A stretch of DNA of 64,000 nucleotides from Anaerolineales bacterium. GTDB lineage: Bacteria > Chloroflexota > Anaerolineae > Anaerolineales > Villigracilaceae. Below, one piece after another: positions 1 to 9,274 of this stretch (positions are counted from its first letter, which is position 1; each line of letters opens with the position of its first letter). Where the stretch lies: NCBI GenBank assembly GCA_020634885.1, contig JACKAW010000001.1:434001-498000 (forward strand), in the 5' to 3' direction. The notes under the pieces are model-generated. The model saw only the letters and a list, made by a program, of their open reading frames with translations, did no database searches and was not told the DNA's origin. Both the position numbers and the translations under genes were made by a program.

Positions 1-1
1 T

Positions 2-1123
2 GCCAGCCCAGACAATCAGTGGCTCAAAATTCGCAGCCAGGATGGCGCCCGCGAAGGTTGGAGTTTTGGCGAGTACCTTGTCAGCGCCCACGCCCCGGTG
101 GCAGAAGAACCACAGGCGGCTGTTGTCCCTGCTCATCAGGATAAGAATTGGTATCGCATCAATACGTCCAAACTCAATGTGCGCGAAGGCGCTAATCTAT
201 CTGCGAAAATAACTAATGCCTTATTTAAGAATGATGTTGTTCCAGCGTTGGATGAATCTGACTCCAAATGGGCAAAGATCGAAAAGCTTGATGGTTCGGT
301 TGGTTGGTGTTCGCGCGATTACATGATAAAGGTCAGCAGCAACAGCCGCCCCGATTCGGTGATTCAGCAGTTATTTCCGGGTGTAACATACATTCGCAAA
401 GACCTTACCAGTCCGCGCAAGATCGTGGTGCATGTGATGGCAATTGACCTGCAAAACACAAAACTTGAGTTTTTGGTCACCCCCTCTCCCAACAATACCG
501 ACATTCTTTGCACTCGAACCACCTCGCAATTCCTTGAAGAATTTAAACTCTCGGCTGCCATCAATGGCGGATACTTCAGCTACTTGGACGCGGAACATTC
601 CCCCGCGTCGCTATGCGCAACTGGCGGCGACCCCGTACGGATCAGCGATTACGCCGCCTCGCGTGGAAAAGTTTATTCGCCGAAAAGCACCGCCCAACCT
701 GTGGTGCATATTGCCCGCAAAAATCAGGTCTCTTTCAACAAAGCCTCTAATCAGATATTCAACGCTGTTTCAGGCGACCGTATGATCGTGGAGAATGGCA
801 GAGTCATTAAAAATCTTGCGGCGCAGATTCCGAATCCGCGTACGGCGTTGGGTATAAATAGAAATGCCCGCTGGCTTACATGGATGGTGGTGGATGGACG
901 CCAAAGCGGGTACAGCGAAGGCGTCACTTTCCCTGAATTGGGTGAATTGCTTATATCCTTTGGGGTACATACCGGCGCAAATATGGATGGCGGCGGTTCT
1001 TCGGCAATGGTCATTCGAGGCGCAGATGGCAAGAGCGTTGTACTCAACTCCCCCATTGAAATGAATCACCCGGGCAAGGAACGCCCCGTGGGGAATCACC
1101 TTGGGTTGTTGATCAAGCCCTGA
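2..1123 (+). CDS. SH3-domain phosphodiester glycosidase family protein (5' truncated)
   Basis: The reading frame is already open at the window edge, so the N-terminus is missing; an in-frame GTG at 98 is internal because the codons before it still encode the end of an SH3-like domain (W-L-K-I ... G-W-S-F-G-E-Y-L). A second bacterial SH3 domain follows (L-N-V-R-E-G-A ... V-G-W-C). The C-terminal ~230 residues look like the NAGPA/phosphodiester glycosidase domain: A-A-I-N-G-G-Y-F, a conserved N-P-R-T-A-L-G-I, V-V-D-G-R and N-M-D-G-G-G-S-S-A-M. Members of this family cleave sugar-phosphodiester bonds and are usually secreted; SH3 repeats suggest cell-wall attachment. It converges on folD across a two-way terminator. 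Family assignment is good; substrate unknown. Confidence 0.85.
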   Translation, partial: ASPDNQWLKIRSQDGAREGWSFGEYLVSAHAPVAEEPQAAVVPAHQDKNWYRINTSKLNVREGANLSAKITNALFKNDVVPALDESDSKWAKIEKLDGSVGWCSRDYMIKVSSNSRPDSVIQQLFPGVTYIRKDLTSPRKIVVHVMAIDLQNTKLEFLVTPSPNNTDILCTRTTSQFLEEFKLSAAINGGYFSYLDAEHSPASLCATGGDPVRISDYAASRGKVYSPKSTAQPVVHIARKNQVSFNKASNQIFNAVSGDRMIVENGRVIKNLAAQIPNPRTALGINRNARWLTWMVVDGRQSGYSEGVTFPELGELLISFGVHTGANMDGGGSSAMVIRGADGKSVVLNSPIEMNHPGKERPVGNHLGLLIKP

Positions 1124-1140
1124 GAAACAGAATCAAAAAA

Positions 1141-1172
1141 AAACAGTCCGGTTTGAGCCGGACTGTTTTTTT
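1141..1172. terminator. Bidirectional intrinsic terminator
   Basis: Perfect 11-bp inverted repeat (1141-1151 with 1158-1168) with a six-base loop, flanked by an A-run on the left and a T-run on the right. It lies between the convergent glycosidase and folD genes and can serve both strands. Confidence 0.9.
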
Positions 1173-1180
1173 GATTCCTG

Positions 1181-2092
1181 TTATTTATCCTGTATCTCTG
1201 CTGCTCTAAGCGTATTCGCCATGAGCATGGCAATCGTCATGGGACCTACGCCGCCGGGAACCGGGGTGATGAAACCGGCAACTTCTTTTGCTTCGGCAAA
1301 ATTAACATCACCGACAAGTTTTTGGCGCGGTTTGCCGGTCTTCTGGCTGATAACCGGAGAGCCGTCTTCGTTCAACATGGGAATGCCGTTGATGCCTACA
1401 TCGATCACTGCGGCGCCGGGTTTGAGCCAGTCGCCGCGCACCATTTCGGCGCGACCAATGGCGGCAATGACAATATCTGCTTCACGCAAAACAGCGGGAA
1501 TGTCTTTTGTGCGTGAGTGGACAACTGTGACTGTTGCGTTCTCTTTGATAAGCAAAAGCGCGGCGGGCATCCCCACAATATTTGAACGACCCAAAACCAC
1601 GGCATTCGCGCCCGCGATCTTTACGCCAGCTTCTTTTAGGAGGTAGATACAGCCGTACGGGGTGCATGGGACAAACAGCGGTTCGCGTCCTTTTTGGGCG
1701 AGCCGACCAAGATTGATCGGGGAGAAGCCGTCCACATCTTTTTCGATGCTGATGAGCGAAAGGATGCGCTCCTCGTCCAAATGGTCGGGCAGTGGCAATT
1801 GCACCAAAATGCCGTGTACTTTGGGATCGGCATTAAGTTGTTTGATCAGCTTTTCAAGGTCTTCCTGAGAAATATCAGCAGGGACGGGATGATGAAAAGA
1901 GGTCATCCCCAACTCGGCGCAAGCCTTTTGCTTCATGCTGACATAGGTGGCAGAGTCGATGCGCTCTCCGACCAATACGGTTGCCAGCCCGGGCTGTGAC
2001 TTTCCTTCTGCGAGGCGTTTGGCAACTTTTTCTTTTACTTCATCACGCACTTTCTGCGCAATGGCGGTTCCGTCAATTAACTGAGCTGTCAT
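1181..2092 (-). CDS. folD: Bifunctional methylenetetrahydrofolate dehydrogenase / methenyltetrahydrofolate cyclohydrolase
   Basis: A 303-residue protein of usual FolD length. It interconverts 5,10-methylene-THF and 10-formyl-THF using NADP in cytosolic one-carbon metabolism. Visible hallmarks are the Y50-x3-K54 catalytic pair in A-T-Y-V-S-M-K-Q-K-A-C, the substrate loop Q-L-P-L-P, the D-V-D-G-F segment, the nucleotide-binding G-R-S-N-I-V-G-M-P and the C-terminal P-G-G-V-G-P-M-T signature. An AAGGAG ribosome-binding site lies about 7 nt before the ATG. A TATAAT-like box is present on the minus strand at 2127-2132. It is transcribed alone and ends in the shared terminator. Confidence 0.97.
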   Translation of the reverse strand: MTAQLIDGTAIAQKVRDEVKEKVAKRLAEGKSQPGLATVLVGERIDSATYVSMKQKACAELGMTSFHHPVPADISQEDLEKLIKQLNADPKVHGILVQLPLPDHLDEERILSLISIEKDVDGFSPINLGRLAQKGREPLFVPCTPYGCIYLLKEAGVKIAGANAVVLGRSNIVGMPAALLLIKENATVTVVHSRTKDIPAVLREADIVIAAIGRAEMVRGDWLKPGAAVIDVGINGIPMLNEDGSPVISQKTGKPRQKLVGDVNFAEAKEVAGFITPVPGGVGPMTIAMLMANTLRAAEIQDK

Positions 2093-2198
2093 GGGGGGTG
2101 CTCCTTTTTAAGAAAATGTCATACAAATTATACAATTCAATGGACGGTAACGGATAGTGATATTTGCAACAAAAACGGGATAATCTATATCGTACCTG

Positions 2199-4070
2199 TT
2201 ATTTGGTGATTTTCTTTATCACGGCAAGTAATGCGCCGTCTTTTCTGATCTCATAGACCACTGGCGCGTCTTTAAATACACCCAGATGACTATCAAAACG
2301 AGTGGTGATCACCGCATAATCGAATTTCAAGTCTGTGTTTTTCAGGTCGTCCTCAGAGCTAAAACTGTACACGGTAATATCGTCTCGCGTACCGTTAAAG
2401 CCCGAACCCCACGCCAAAACATCTGCGTCAAAGGGGGCAACTATATCCAGGTATGCGGCGGCTTCGCGGTAGGAACTCAGCCAATAATCCAACTCGAATT
2501 TTCCTTCTGCACCAGAGACATTCCCTACGAATTCATTGTAATAAATATATTGAACGGGGTGAAGCGAGATAATTCCAAGCAGCCCTGGCAGGAGGCAAAG
2601 AATGGAGAGCGCTATCGCGGCAGTTTGGTTCTTGATCCACGAGAGGAGCATTTCAAACCCCATGCCAGCCAAAATAAACAATGGCGGCAGCACGAAAAGG
2701 AATTGCCGAAAATTATCGTATGCATTGGATTTGAGTGCGATCTGCAACCCTACCGGAAGGAGCCAGCCTAACACTACAAAATTGGCAAAAATATTCTGCC
2801 GATTGCTTTTTCTAATCAAAGCTAGAAAGCCAGCCCATGCCAGGAGTACCAAGGGAACTGTCAATTGAATGGACATTAGCAATGGAATGTAGTACCAGGG
2901 CAGGTTTGATGGAGAGATGTTATCGCCCATAAACCTGATTTCAGCATTAAACGGGAAATCTCGCATCACGTTAAATGCTTCTAAGAAGTTATAAGTGGGC
3001 GAATCCCATAAAAAGGGCCAGGTCAAATAGGAGACAAATGCTGCAATCGAAAAATAGTAGATCAACGCCGGTATCGAATTACGTCCACGAGTTCCAAGAG
3101 CGTATAAAGCGACGAGGAGTCCGGCAAAAGGCGCCAACAAGCGGACAGATGTTGCCAAGCCCAGCGCAATTCCGCTTGCAAGCACTAAGAGTATTCCGCG
3201 CCAGTTGAGTCTAAAAAGCGGGTCGCTCGTTTTGTTTTCACGGCGATTGGTATATATTTTTATAAACACAAGGAAGATGAAAGCCGCGTACACAAAAATC
3301 CGCTCAAGGTGTGCCGAAACAGCCTTGTGAATATAGTTTTCTACTGGCAATCGGTTGGCAGTACCGGTGAGCAGTAAAAAGAGCCTGCCTGCAACAGAAT
3401 CAGCAGGCGCAGTGTACAAAGATGTGATCAAGCTGCCAATTGCAGAACCGAGAACATCTTTACCGACCACTGAAAACACCAACAAGCCAAACAATATCGA
3501 CAGCATTAATTCAAACTGCCATCCGCTATTATCTTCGCTATTTTTTTTTACTGCATCCGTCATATACAAGCCAAGTGTTACGCTTGCCATAAAAGAAGTC
3601 ATAAAAGGAATGTCTTTAGGGTTAATAAAAGCGTGTCCGAAAATTAGGGGCTGTGTTGCAAACAGCAATACTGAAAAAAGGGCTATTCGGGAAGAGAAGT
3701 ATCGTTTTGCGAGAAAGTACAAAGAGACAAGTGATATCTGAAAAAATGCAAAATTTATAAAATGCCAGATATCCATGTATCCCCAGCTTTTGAGGACAGG
3801 CTTTAATAATTCCACTGCCTTCCAGCCGATGGCAGTATAGAATGCGCCATAGTAGCGCAAGTCAAGGAAGTAGATGTGTTTCTGTGGGATTAGTGGCTGC
3901 CCGGCGAGTCCACGAGTGTAGGCGTCCCAAGAGCGTTCTCCATAAAGATAGAAAGACGGCTCATCCCATGTCTGCCCGTATTGGTTACCGATAAAAAAAC
4001 CAACGATCAAGATAATAAATATCAACAGAATTAAGATTCGCTTTGAGAAAAAACGATGGGATAAATTCAT
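2199..4070 (-). CDS. GT39-like polytopic membrane glycosyltransferase
   Basis: A 623-residue protein with a hydrophobic N-terminus and about a dozen predicted membrane spans. The T-W-D-E-P motif at residues 34-38, just after the first span, is the acidic first-loop motif of GT-C/PMT (GT39, ArnT-like) glycosyltransferases, and H-A-F-I-N-P-K-D-I-P-F matches a second conserved loop. Such enzymes transfer sugars from lipid-phosphate donors on the outer face of the membrane. The acceptor cannot be told from sequence. It starts 12 nt after the stop of the neighbouring membrane protein, so it is probably last in the mtaB operon. Confidence 0.8.
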   Translation of the reverse strand: MNLSHRFFSKRILILLIFIILIVGFFIGNQYGQTWDEPSFYLYGERSWDAYTRGLAGQPLIPQKHIYFLDLRYYGAFYTAIGWKAVELLKPVLKSWGYMDIWHFINFAFFQISLVSLYFLAKRYFSSRIALFSVLLFATQPLIFGHAFINPKDIPFMTSFMASVTLGLYMTDAVKKNSEDNSGWQFELMLSILFGLLVFSVVGKDVLGSAIGSLITSLYTAPADSVAGRLFLLLTGTANRLPVENYIHKAVSAHLERIFVYAAFIFLVFIKIYTNRRENKTSDPLFRLNWRGILLVLASGIALGLATSVRLLAPFAGLLVALYALGTRGRNSIPALIYYFSIAAFVSYLTWPFLWDSPTYNFLEAFNVMRDFPFNAEIRFMGDNISPSNLPWYYIPLLMSIQLTVPLVLLAWAGFLALIRKSNRQNIFANFVVLGWLLPVGLQIALKSNAYDNFRQFLFVLPPLFILAGMGFEMLLSWIKNQTAAIALSILCLLPGLLGIISLHPVQYIYYNEFVGNVSGAEGKFELDYWLSSYREAAAYLDIVAPFDADVLAWGSGFNGTRDDITVYSFSSEDDLKNTDLKFDYAVITTRFDSHLGVFKDAPVVYEIRKDGALLAVIKKITK

Positions 4071-4082
4071 AAGGTTTCCAGA

Positions 4083-5825
4083 CTATAGGGGCAAGAGAGT
4101 GCTATTTTGTTCACTGAAACGTCCGCCATCTATTTTTTTGTAAATAGATTCAACAAAAAATAAAAAGGCAGGGATGAATATCAAGGTTTGCGGAACCAAA
4201 AACAACCGCGTTTCTCCAATCACACTGGCAATAAGGTGAACGCCAAACCATATTGGAACTAATACAACAAAAAAAATCTTGATAACTCTTGACCATCTCT
4301 GCACAACCGCCAAGCCGATAATTGGGGTTAAGCTAAAAAATCGAATTAACAATCCAAATGGCGCAGGCGAAAGATTGTATATCAACAAAGAAATTCCAGG
4401 GGGACTATCGTAAGGAATAAATATTTCGTGCCCAGGGTAAATAATACGAAGGGTGATAAAGACAAATGCCCAGCAAATTAACGAAAAAATTATAAAAAAA
4501 ACATCTGTCTTTCTATTCTTCATATCCCAAATGACGGACAAAGCTAAAAACGGGATCAGCCCGCTGGTTTCACGATTAAGCGAGGCTGCCACCATCAATA
4601 AAGGAAACCATACAAACGAACGCCGTAAAATCAACAGCCCAGCTATAAGGTAAAAAATAACATCAAAATAAGTATTAAATGAAAACCCGCTCTTCAAAAA
4701 AGAATTAAGTAAAGAACCTGATAAAAAGAAAACGCCTATCAGTGCTATTTCTCTTATGAAGCCGAGTTTGCGGTAATAAAAATATACAAGAAAGTAAATT
4801 AAGGTATTTTGAACAACCCTCAATAACAATGCGCCAAAATAAAAAGAATCTGCCAGCCCGACAAGTGAAGCCAGAAAGATTCCACCTTCCAAGACCCATT
4901 CTGAAAAAGGGCGATACTGCCACGGGCTTGGAGCATTTCCCGCCAACACAGAATTGTGATACGAAATCTGCAAATCAAGTTTTTCAGTAATATCCACACT
5001 TTGAAAATGCGAGTAAACCAACCAGGTACTTAGCAAGAACAAAGAGACAAAAACAACCGCCCTCTGTCTTTCCCAAGATTTAATATTAAGAAAAAGCGAG
5101 AAGAAAATAAGCAGCAAAAAAAACAGGAAAACTACACGCGCAGAAGTTATTAATCCGTAGTACCAGATCGGGGTCGAGCTTTTTTTATTGAAAAATATTG
5201 TTTCGCCCAGTAAGATGGCTGTGCTTTCTTCCCCATCCCACGTTACGGTAACTTCGGCAGGTGTGTCTAATGGAAAAATGGTTAATTTTGCTCTTTCACC
5301 AATTTTCCCCTGCCAACTCAACCTGCCTTGAGACGCGGAATCTATGAAATATTTATTTGAGTTTTCCTCCCAGTTATTAGAAAAAACAAAATCTGAAGAA
5401 GCTATTTTTCTGTTATCAAAACTTAACCAGACTCCCTTTAATTGCACGGGTTCGTCATTTTCCTCCAGGAAGCGGAAGTTGATTTCAATCTTACTGCTTT
5501 TTTGAAAAACAGGAGCTTGTGGATAATGAGGAATTGGCAAAATATGGGGGACGAACATTGCGGAGAGTAGTAGCCAAAATAAAATGCTCTGACGATAGAG
5601 AATATGCTTGCCATCATAGTATTTTTCAAAAACAAGCTGCAATAACACATAGATCACAAATACGAATAAAGCAAAAACAAATACCCCAAAAAATGCTCTT
5701 TTGACACTGTAGCCTACTGTTTGCAGATAGCGGGCGTATATAAGAACGACAATACTCCCGGAAATCAAAAAAGCCAGTAACAAATTACTATAAGAAAGCT
5801 TTCTGTTTTGCTGCAGTTGATTCAT
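4083..5825 (-). CDS. Large polytopic membrane protein of unknown function
   Basis: A 580-residue protein with multiple hydrophobic spans and a soluble beta-rich region near residues 130-240 between early and later spans. The start chosen is the ATG at 5825: it has AAGGAGG five bases upstream and overlaps the mtaB stop codon in an ATGA arrangement, so translation is probably coupled. A longer in-frame start at 5885 would lie inside mtaB and has no such site. No catalytic motif was recognised. The layout recalls membrane proteins that accompany GT-C enzymes, and the next gene downstream is GT39-like, but this is context only. Confidence 0.75.
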   Translation of the reverse strand: MNQLQQNRKLSYSNLLLAFLISGSIVVLIYARYLQTVGYSVKRAFFGVFVFALFVFVIYVLLQLVFEKYYDGKHILYRQSILFWLLLSAMFVPHILPIPHYPQAPVFQKSSKIEINFRFLEENDEPVQLKGVWLSFDNRKIASSDFVFSNNWEENSNKYFIDSASQGRLSWQGKIGERAKLTIFPLDTPAEVTVTWDGEESTAILLGETIFFNKKSSTPIWYYGLITSARVVFLFFLLLIFFSLFLNIKSWERQRAVVFVSLFLLSTWLVYSHFQSVDITEKLDLQISYHNSVLAGNAPSPWQYRPFSEWVLEGGIFLASLVGLADSFYFGALLLRVVQNTLIYFLVYFYYRKLGFIREIALIGVFFLSGSLLNSFLKSGFSFNTYFDVIFYLIAGLLILRRSFVWFPLLMVAASLNRETSGLIPFLALSVIWDMKNRKTDVFFIIFSLICWAFVFITLRIIYPGHEIFIPYDSPPGISLLIYNLSPAPFGLLIRFFSLTPIIGLAVVQRWSRVIKIFFVVLVPIWFGVHLIASVIGETRLFLVPQTLIFIPAFLFFVESIYKKIDGGRFSEQNSTLLPL

Positions 5826-7117
5826 AGTCCTCCTTGAATATTCTGACTGGCAATTATCCCTTCCAAAATCCCTCCAGTCATCCATTCCAAACGCACCTCA
5901 TCCACCTCGTTCCAGCGCGGAGAGGGCGCTATCGCGCTGACACGCAGGTAGTTTCCCGTCCAGCCTTCCATGCGCCAGCCGCCTTCGCCGAATTCGGTGG
6001 TGGATTCCCACAGGACGGACATGGTCTGCCCGATGAATCTCTTGCGGTAGGATTTTGCAGATTCTTCAATGGCTTCTTGCAAAATACGGTTGCGCCTCTT
6101 GCGGATTTCAGGCTGAACCTGCCCCTTCATCCTTGCTGCCCCTGTGCCAGGACGCGGCGAATACGAAAAGACATGCCCACCTGAAAACTGCATTTCGCGC
6201 ACAAAGCCCAATGTCTCGGCAAACTCTTCGTCTGTTTCGCCGGGGAAGCCAGCAATAAGATCGGTGGTGATGGCAACTTGCGGCATGACGTTTCGAGCCG
6301 CACGCACAAGCTCACGAAACGATTGCGGGGTGGTCTTGCGCAGCATCCGCTTGAGGGTTGAGTCACTGCCTGATTGGAGAGGCAGGTGCAAGTGAGGCAT
6401 GAGGCGGGGGTCAGTCCAAAGTGAGAAGAAGTCTGCATCCAGATCCCACGGTTCGAGGGAGGATAAGCGCAAGCGTTGCGTATCGGTTTCGCGCAAAATG
6501 GCTTCGATCAGACTGCGCAAATGCTGTCCGCCCAGGTCTTGCCCCCACGAGCCAAGATGAACGCCTGTCAGGACGATCTCTTTTGAGCCGCCAGATATGG
6601 CTGAGTGGATGTCGTTGAGCACATCTGCCAGCGGACGGGAACGCCCCTCACCCCTTGCAATGGTTGTGACGCAGAATGTGCATTTGTTATCGCAGCCATC
6701 CTGCACTTTGATGAAAGCGCGGGTGCGGCGATGCAGACCCGGGATGGGAACACGGTCTATCGGTTCGAGGTCAAAGGCAGAAGGTTCGAGGTGTAGAGTT
6801 TGGGAAACGAGCAGGTCTTTTTTATCGTTGGGGATAACGTGTTTGACATTCGGAAGAGCAGCCGCTTCATTCGGCTGGAGAGTTGTCCAGCAGCCGGTGA
6901 CAGAGATTTCATTCACTCCAGCCTTTGCAATGGTGCGTATCTTGCTGCGCGAATCAGAAGCGGCTTGCGTGGTAACGGCGCAGGTGTTAACCACCGCCAT
7001 TTCGGCTTGTTCTGCCGAGGCAACGATCTCATGCCCTGCCGCCCGAAACTGACGCGACATGGTTTCAATTTCCGCCTGATTCAAACGGCAGCCGATGGTA
7101 TCGAGAAAGATTTTCAT
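5822..7117 (-). CDS. mtaB: tRNA t6A37 C2-methylthiotransferase
   Basis: A 431-residue radical-SAM methylthiotransferase that converts t6A37 to ms2t6A37 in ANN-decoding tRNAs. The UPF0004 N-domain carries C10 (T-I-G-C-R-L-N-Q), C46 (V-N-T-C-A-V-T) and C76 (V-T-G-C), which bind the auxiliary cluster. The radical-SAM motif C-D-N-K-C-T-F-C places C142, C146 and C149 on the SAM [4Fe-4S] cluster. A short C-terminal TRAM-like region follows. T-I-G-C-R-L-N-Q and the R-x-F-I-K-V-Q-D-G-C-D context favour MtaB over MiaB or RimO. It heads a minus-strand operon and overlaps the next start by four bases. Confidence 0.93.
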   Translation of the reverse strand: MKIFLDTIGCRLNQAEIETMSRQFRAAGHEIVASAEQAEMAVVNTCAVTTQAASDSRSKIRTIAKAGVNEISVTGCWTTLQPNEAAALPNVKHVIPNDKKDLLVSQTLHLEPSAFDLEPIDRVPIPGLHRRTRAFIKVQDGCDNKCTFCVTTIARGEGRSRPLADVLNDIHSAISGGSKEIVLTGVHLGSWGQDLGGQHLRSLIEAILRETDTQRLRLSSLEPWDLDADFFSLWTDPRLMPHLHLPLQSGSDSTLKRMLRKTTPQSFRELVRAARNVMPQVAITTDLIAGFPGETDEEFAETLGFVREMQFSGGHVFSYSPRPGTGAARMKGQVQPEIRKRRNRILQEAIEESAKSYRKRFIGQTMSVLWESTTEFGEGGWRMEGWTGNYLRVSAIAPSPRWNEVDEVRLEWMTGGILEGIIASQNIQGGL

Positions 7118-7157
7118 AAAATTACAGATAAGAAGAGCAACGATCTGCTATTCGTTT

Positions 7158-7817
7158 TTACGGCTGCAAGACCACAAAGTTATCGAAGAGAACATCAGTA
7201 CCGACTTCGTTGAATGTGCCAGCCAAAACACCTACATCACCCGAGGTCAATGTGGCATCTTGTGCCTGCGCAACCTGAAAACCGTTGATGAAGAAGGTAA
7301 GCGTATTGCCGGTACAGTCGGCGCGAAGATGATTGATGGCAACGCCTTTGTTGATGTTTTCTGAATATTGCATTTCAGATTGCCCCAGCAAAACCGCCTG
7401 CCCATCTTTGAACAAGCCCATGCCGTAAAAGCCGTCACTGGAAAAAATGAAAAAGTAATAATCCTTGCCGGTTAAGCGACAGACCAGACCGATGCGGTTT
7501 TCGTCGGGTCCTGCCATTTTGCCGGTATCCACTTCGATGCGCACATCGCTAAAATTGCGGCGCGGAGTTGCCCAGAAATTTGTTTGCAAAGAATTCACCA
7601 GCATACGATACCCGCCAGAGTAATAATCCATTACGCCTTCGGTTACCAGTAAACGATCCCAGCCGGTGGTTGGTTGGGCAAAGTCATCTTGAAACAAAAC
7701 AGACCCAGAGGGCTGCGCAGGCGCGGGGGCTTCTACTGCTACTTGCTGAGGCTGGGCGCCGCAGGCGGAGAGAGTAAAGATCAAGACGAACAACAAAATA
7801 AAAGAGCGACGATTCAT
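7158..7817 (-). CDS. Lipoprotein with concanavalin-like (laminin-G/DUF1080-type) domain
   Basis: A 219-residue protein with a type II signal peptide: charged start, hydrophobic stretch and lipobox L-S-A-C near residue 19. The mature part has a short P/A-rich linker, then a beta-sandwich-like region beginning F-Q-D-D-F-A-Q-P-T-T-G-W-D, typical of surface proteins with a LamG/3-keto-disaccharide-hydrolase-like fold. No catalytic residues can be assigned. It sits 13 nt after the TPR gene's stop on the same strand, so the two may be co-transcribed. Confidence 0.7.
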   Translation of the reverse strand: MNRRSFILLFVLIFTLSACGAQPQQVAVEAPAPAQPSGSVLFQDDFAQPTTGWDRLLVTEGVMDYYSGGYRMLVNSLQTNFWATPRRNFSDVRIEVDTGKMAGPDENRIGLVCRLTGKDYYFFIFSSDGFYGMGLFKDGQAVLLGQSEMQYSENINKGVAINHLRADCTGNTLTFFINGFQVAQAQDATLTSGDVGVLAGTFNEVGTDVLFDNFVVLQP

Positions 7818-7830
7818 GGGCGTGATTTTA

Positions 7831-9225
7831 TCATTGAAAATATTTGCTTAATAACTGCTCTGCAACACTGGCATACGCGCCAGATTCATCTGCGTCACGA
7901 ACAAAAGTAAGAGCGTTGTATGCGGCGGGTTGGTTTCCCTGCGACAGGTATGTTAAAGCCACGTGGATGTACGCCGGAAAATACCCCGGGTCTATTTCTA
8001 TTGCTTGCATCAAGGTTTTTTCGGCGCTCGCAAAACGGCTGGTCAGAAAATAGGAATGTCCCAAGGCATCCAACACGGCGGGGTTATTCGGGTCTATGGT
8101 GTATGCCTGCTGTGCGGCAGGCAGCCCGATCTCTTCCACTTGCACGGCGTTCTCTGCGCAAAACACCGCCAACAAACGCCAATACTCTGCATCGGTTGGG
8201 GCGAGTTCCACGGCGCGTTGATATGCCGATAGCGCCGAAACCAGATCGCCAAGTTTGGTATAGGCATCGCCCAAGCTCACCTGCCAATGCGGGTCCTGCG
8301 GTTCGATTCCAGCCGCCAGCAAATATTCTGCCAACGCTTGCTCATATTTTTGTTGACGATTCCAATACAGAGCGCGAAGCGCCCGCACGTTGACAGATTG
8401 CCGGTCGAGTCGCAGCGCCTGATCGAGTTCCACGGCTCCACTCTGACCGTTTTGCTGTTTCGCCTCTCCCAGCCACGCCCACGCCTCGGCATTGGTCTCA
8501 TCTAGTTGAACCGCTTGCGTAAATGCCTCTTGCGCCAGTTCCCAATCTTGCACCAAGCCAAACGCCTGCCCAATAATCACTTTTTTCATGGATAGGTCGC
8601 TTTGGGCTTCGGCAACTGCCACAGCGAAGGTTAAGGTTTGGACGGCAGAATCAACTTCGGGGTTAAGGGTTGAGGCGCGGGTCAGTTCATCCACAGCGTT
8701 TTCGGGGGCAGAGAGCATCCGCAGCATTCCTAGACGGTAGGCGGCATAGGCATCAGATGGGTCGAGGCGGGTTTGGTTTTCGAGCGTGTTCTGTTCGGCA
8801 GAAAAATCTCCCTGTTCACGATACACGTATGCCAGTAATCCATACAAAACGGGTGTTTTTTCGTTTTCTGCCCCCTTGCTGCAAACAGAGATCGCGGATG
8901 GAAAATCTTGCAGTTGAATATACGAAGTGCAGTACCATACCCACCCTTCTGCGCTCGGCTTGTTCAGACGCTCGAATGTGCCAACAGAGGCGGTAAAATC
9001 TCCCGCTTTGGCAAAGTTGATTCCTGCCTTCTCTGCAAGGTCTGTACGCCAAAACGCCCATCGGGCGGCTTGGGCATACTGTTGGGCGGCTGCCTGGTAT
9101 TCACCTTGAGATTCGAGGTCTTGCGCACGTTCTGCGCTGAAGTATCCGCCTGTAAAAATGGGAATCGCAGCGGCAACCACGAGTGAGAAACCAATAAAAA
9201 TTTGTGTTTTCCAGCGATTCAGCAT
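7831..9225 (-). CDS. Membrane-anchored TPR protein
   Basis: A 464-residue protein with one N-terminal membrane span (about residues 8-28) followed by at least nine TPR-like helical pairs, with repeated A-Y/W-x2-L-G-x-A and D-P-x-x-P/A signatures. TPR arrays mediate protein-protein contacts; no enzyme domain is visible. A TAGAAT box on the minus strand (9233-9238) ends only seven bases before the ATG and no Shine-Dalgarno is apparent, suggesting a leaderless transcript. It is divergent from the histidine kinase, the two starts being about 50 nt apart. Confidence 0.8.
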   Translation of the reverse strand: MLNRWKTQIFIGFSLVVAAAIPIFTGGYFSAERAQDLESQGEYQAAAQQYAQAARWAFWRTDLAEKAGINFAKAGDFTASVGTFERLNKPSAEGWVWYCTSYIQLQDFPSAISVCSKGAENEKTPVLYGLLAYVYREQGDFSAEQNTLENQTRLDPSDAYAAYRLGMLRMLSAPENAVDELTRASTLNPEVDSAVQTLTFAVAVAEAQSDLSMKKVIIGQAFGLVQDWELAQEAFTQAVQLDETNAEAWAWLGEAKQQNGQSGAVELDQALRLDRQSVNVRALRALYWNRQQKYEQALAEYLLAAGIEPQDPHWQVSLGDAYTKLGDLVSALSAYQRAVELAPTDAEYWRLLAVFCAENAVQVEEIGLPAAQQAYTIDPNNPAVLDALGHSYFLTSRFASAEKTLMQAIEIDPGYFPAYIHVALTYLSQGNQPAAYNALTFVRDADESGAYASVAEQLLSKYFQ

Positions 9226-9260
9226 GATAACAATTCTAAGCGATTATGCGTAACAGGCAG

Positions 9261-9266
9261 TATAAT
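9261..9266 (+). promoter_or_regulatory. -10 box (TATAAT) of the histidine-kinase operon
   Basis: A perfect TATAAT ends eight bases before the ATG at 9275. The expected transcription start is at or next to the start codon, so the mRNA would be leaderless. No good -35 is visible. Confidence 0.55.
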
Positions 9267-9274
9267 CACGGAAG

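Noticed and set aside
6127..6438. ORFs inside mtaB on other frames
   Set aside because: No ribosome-binding sites and no domain similarity; they are shadows of mtaB.
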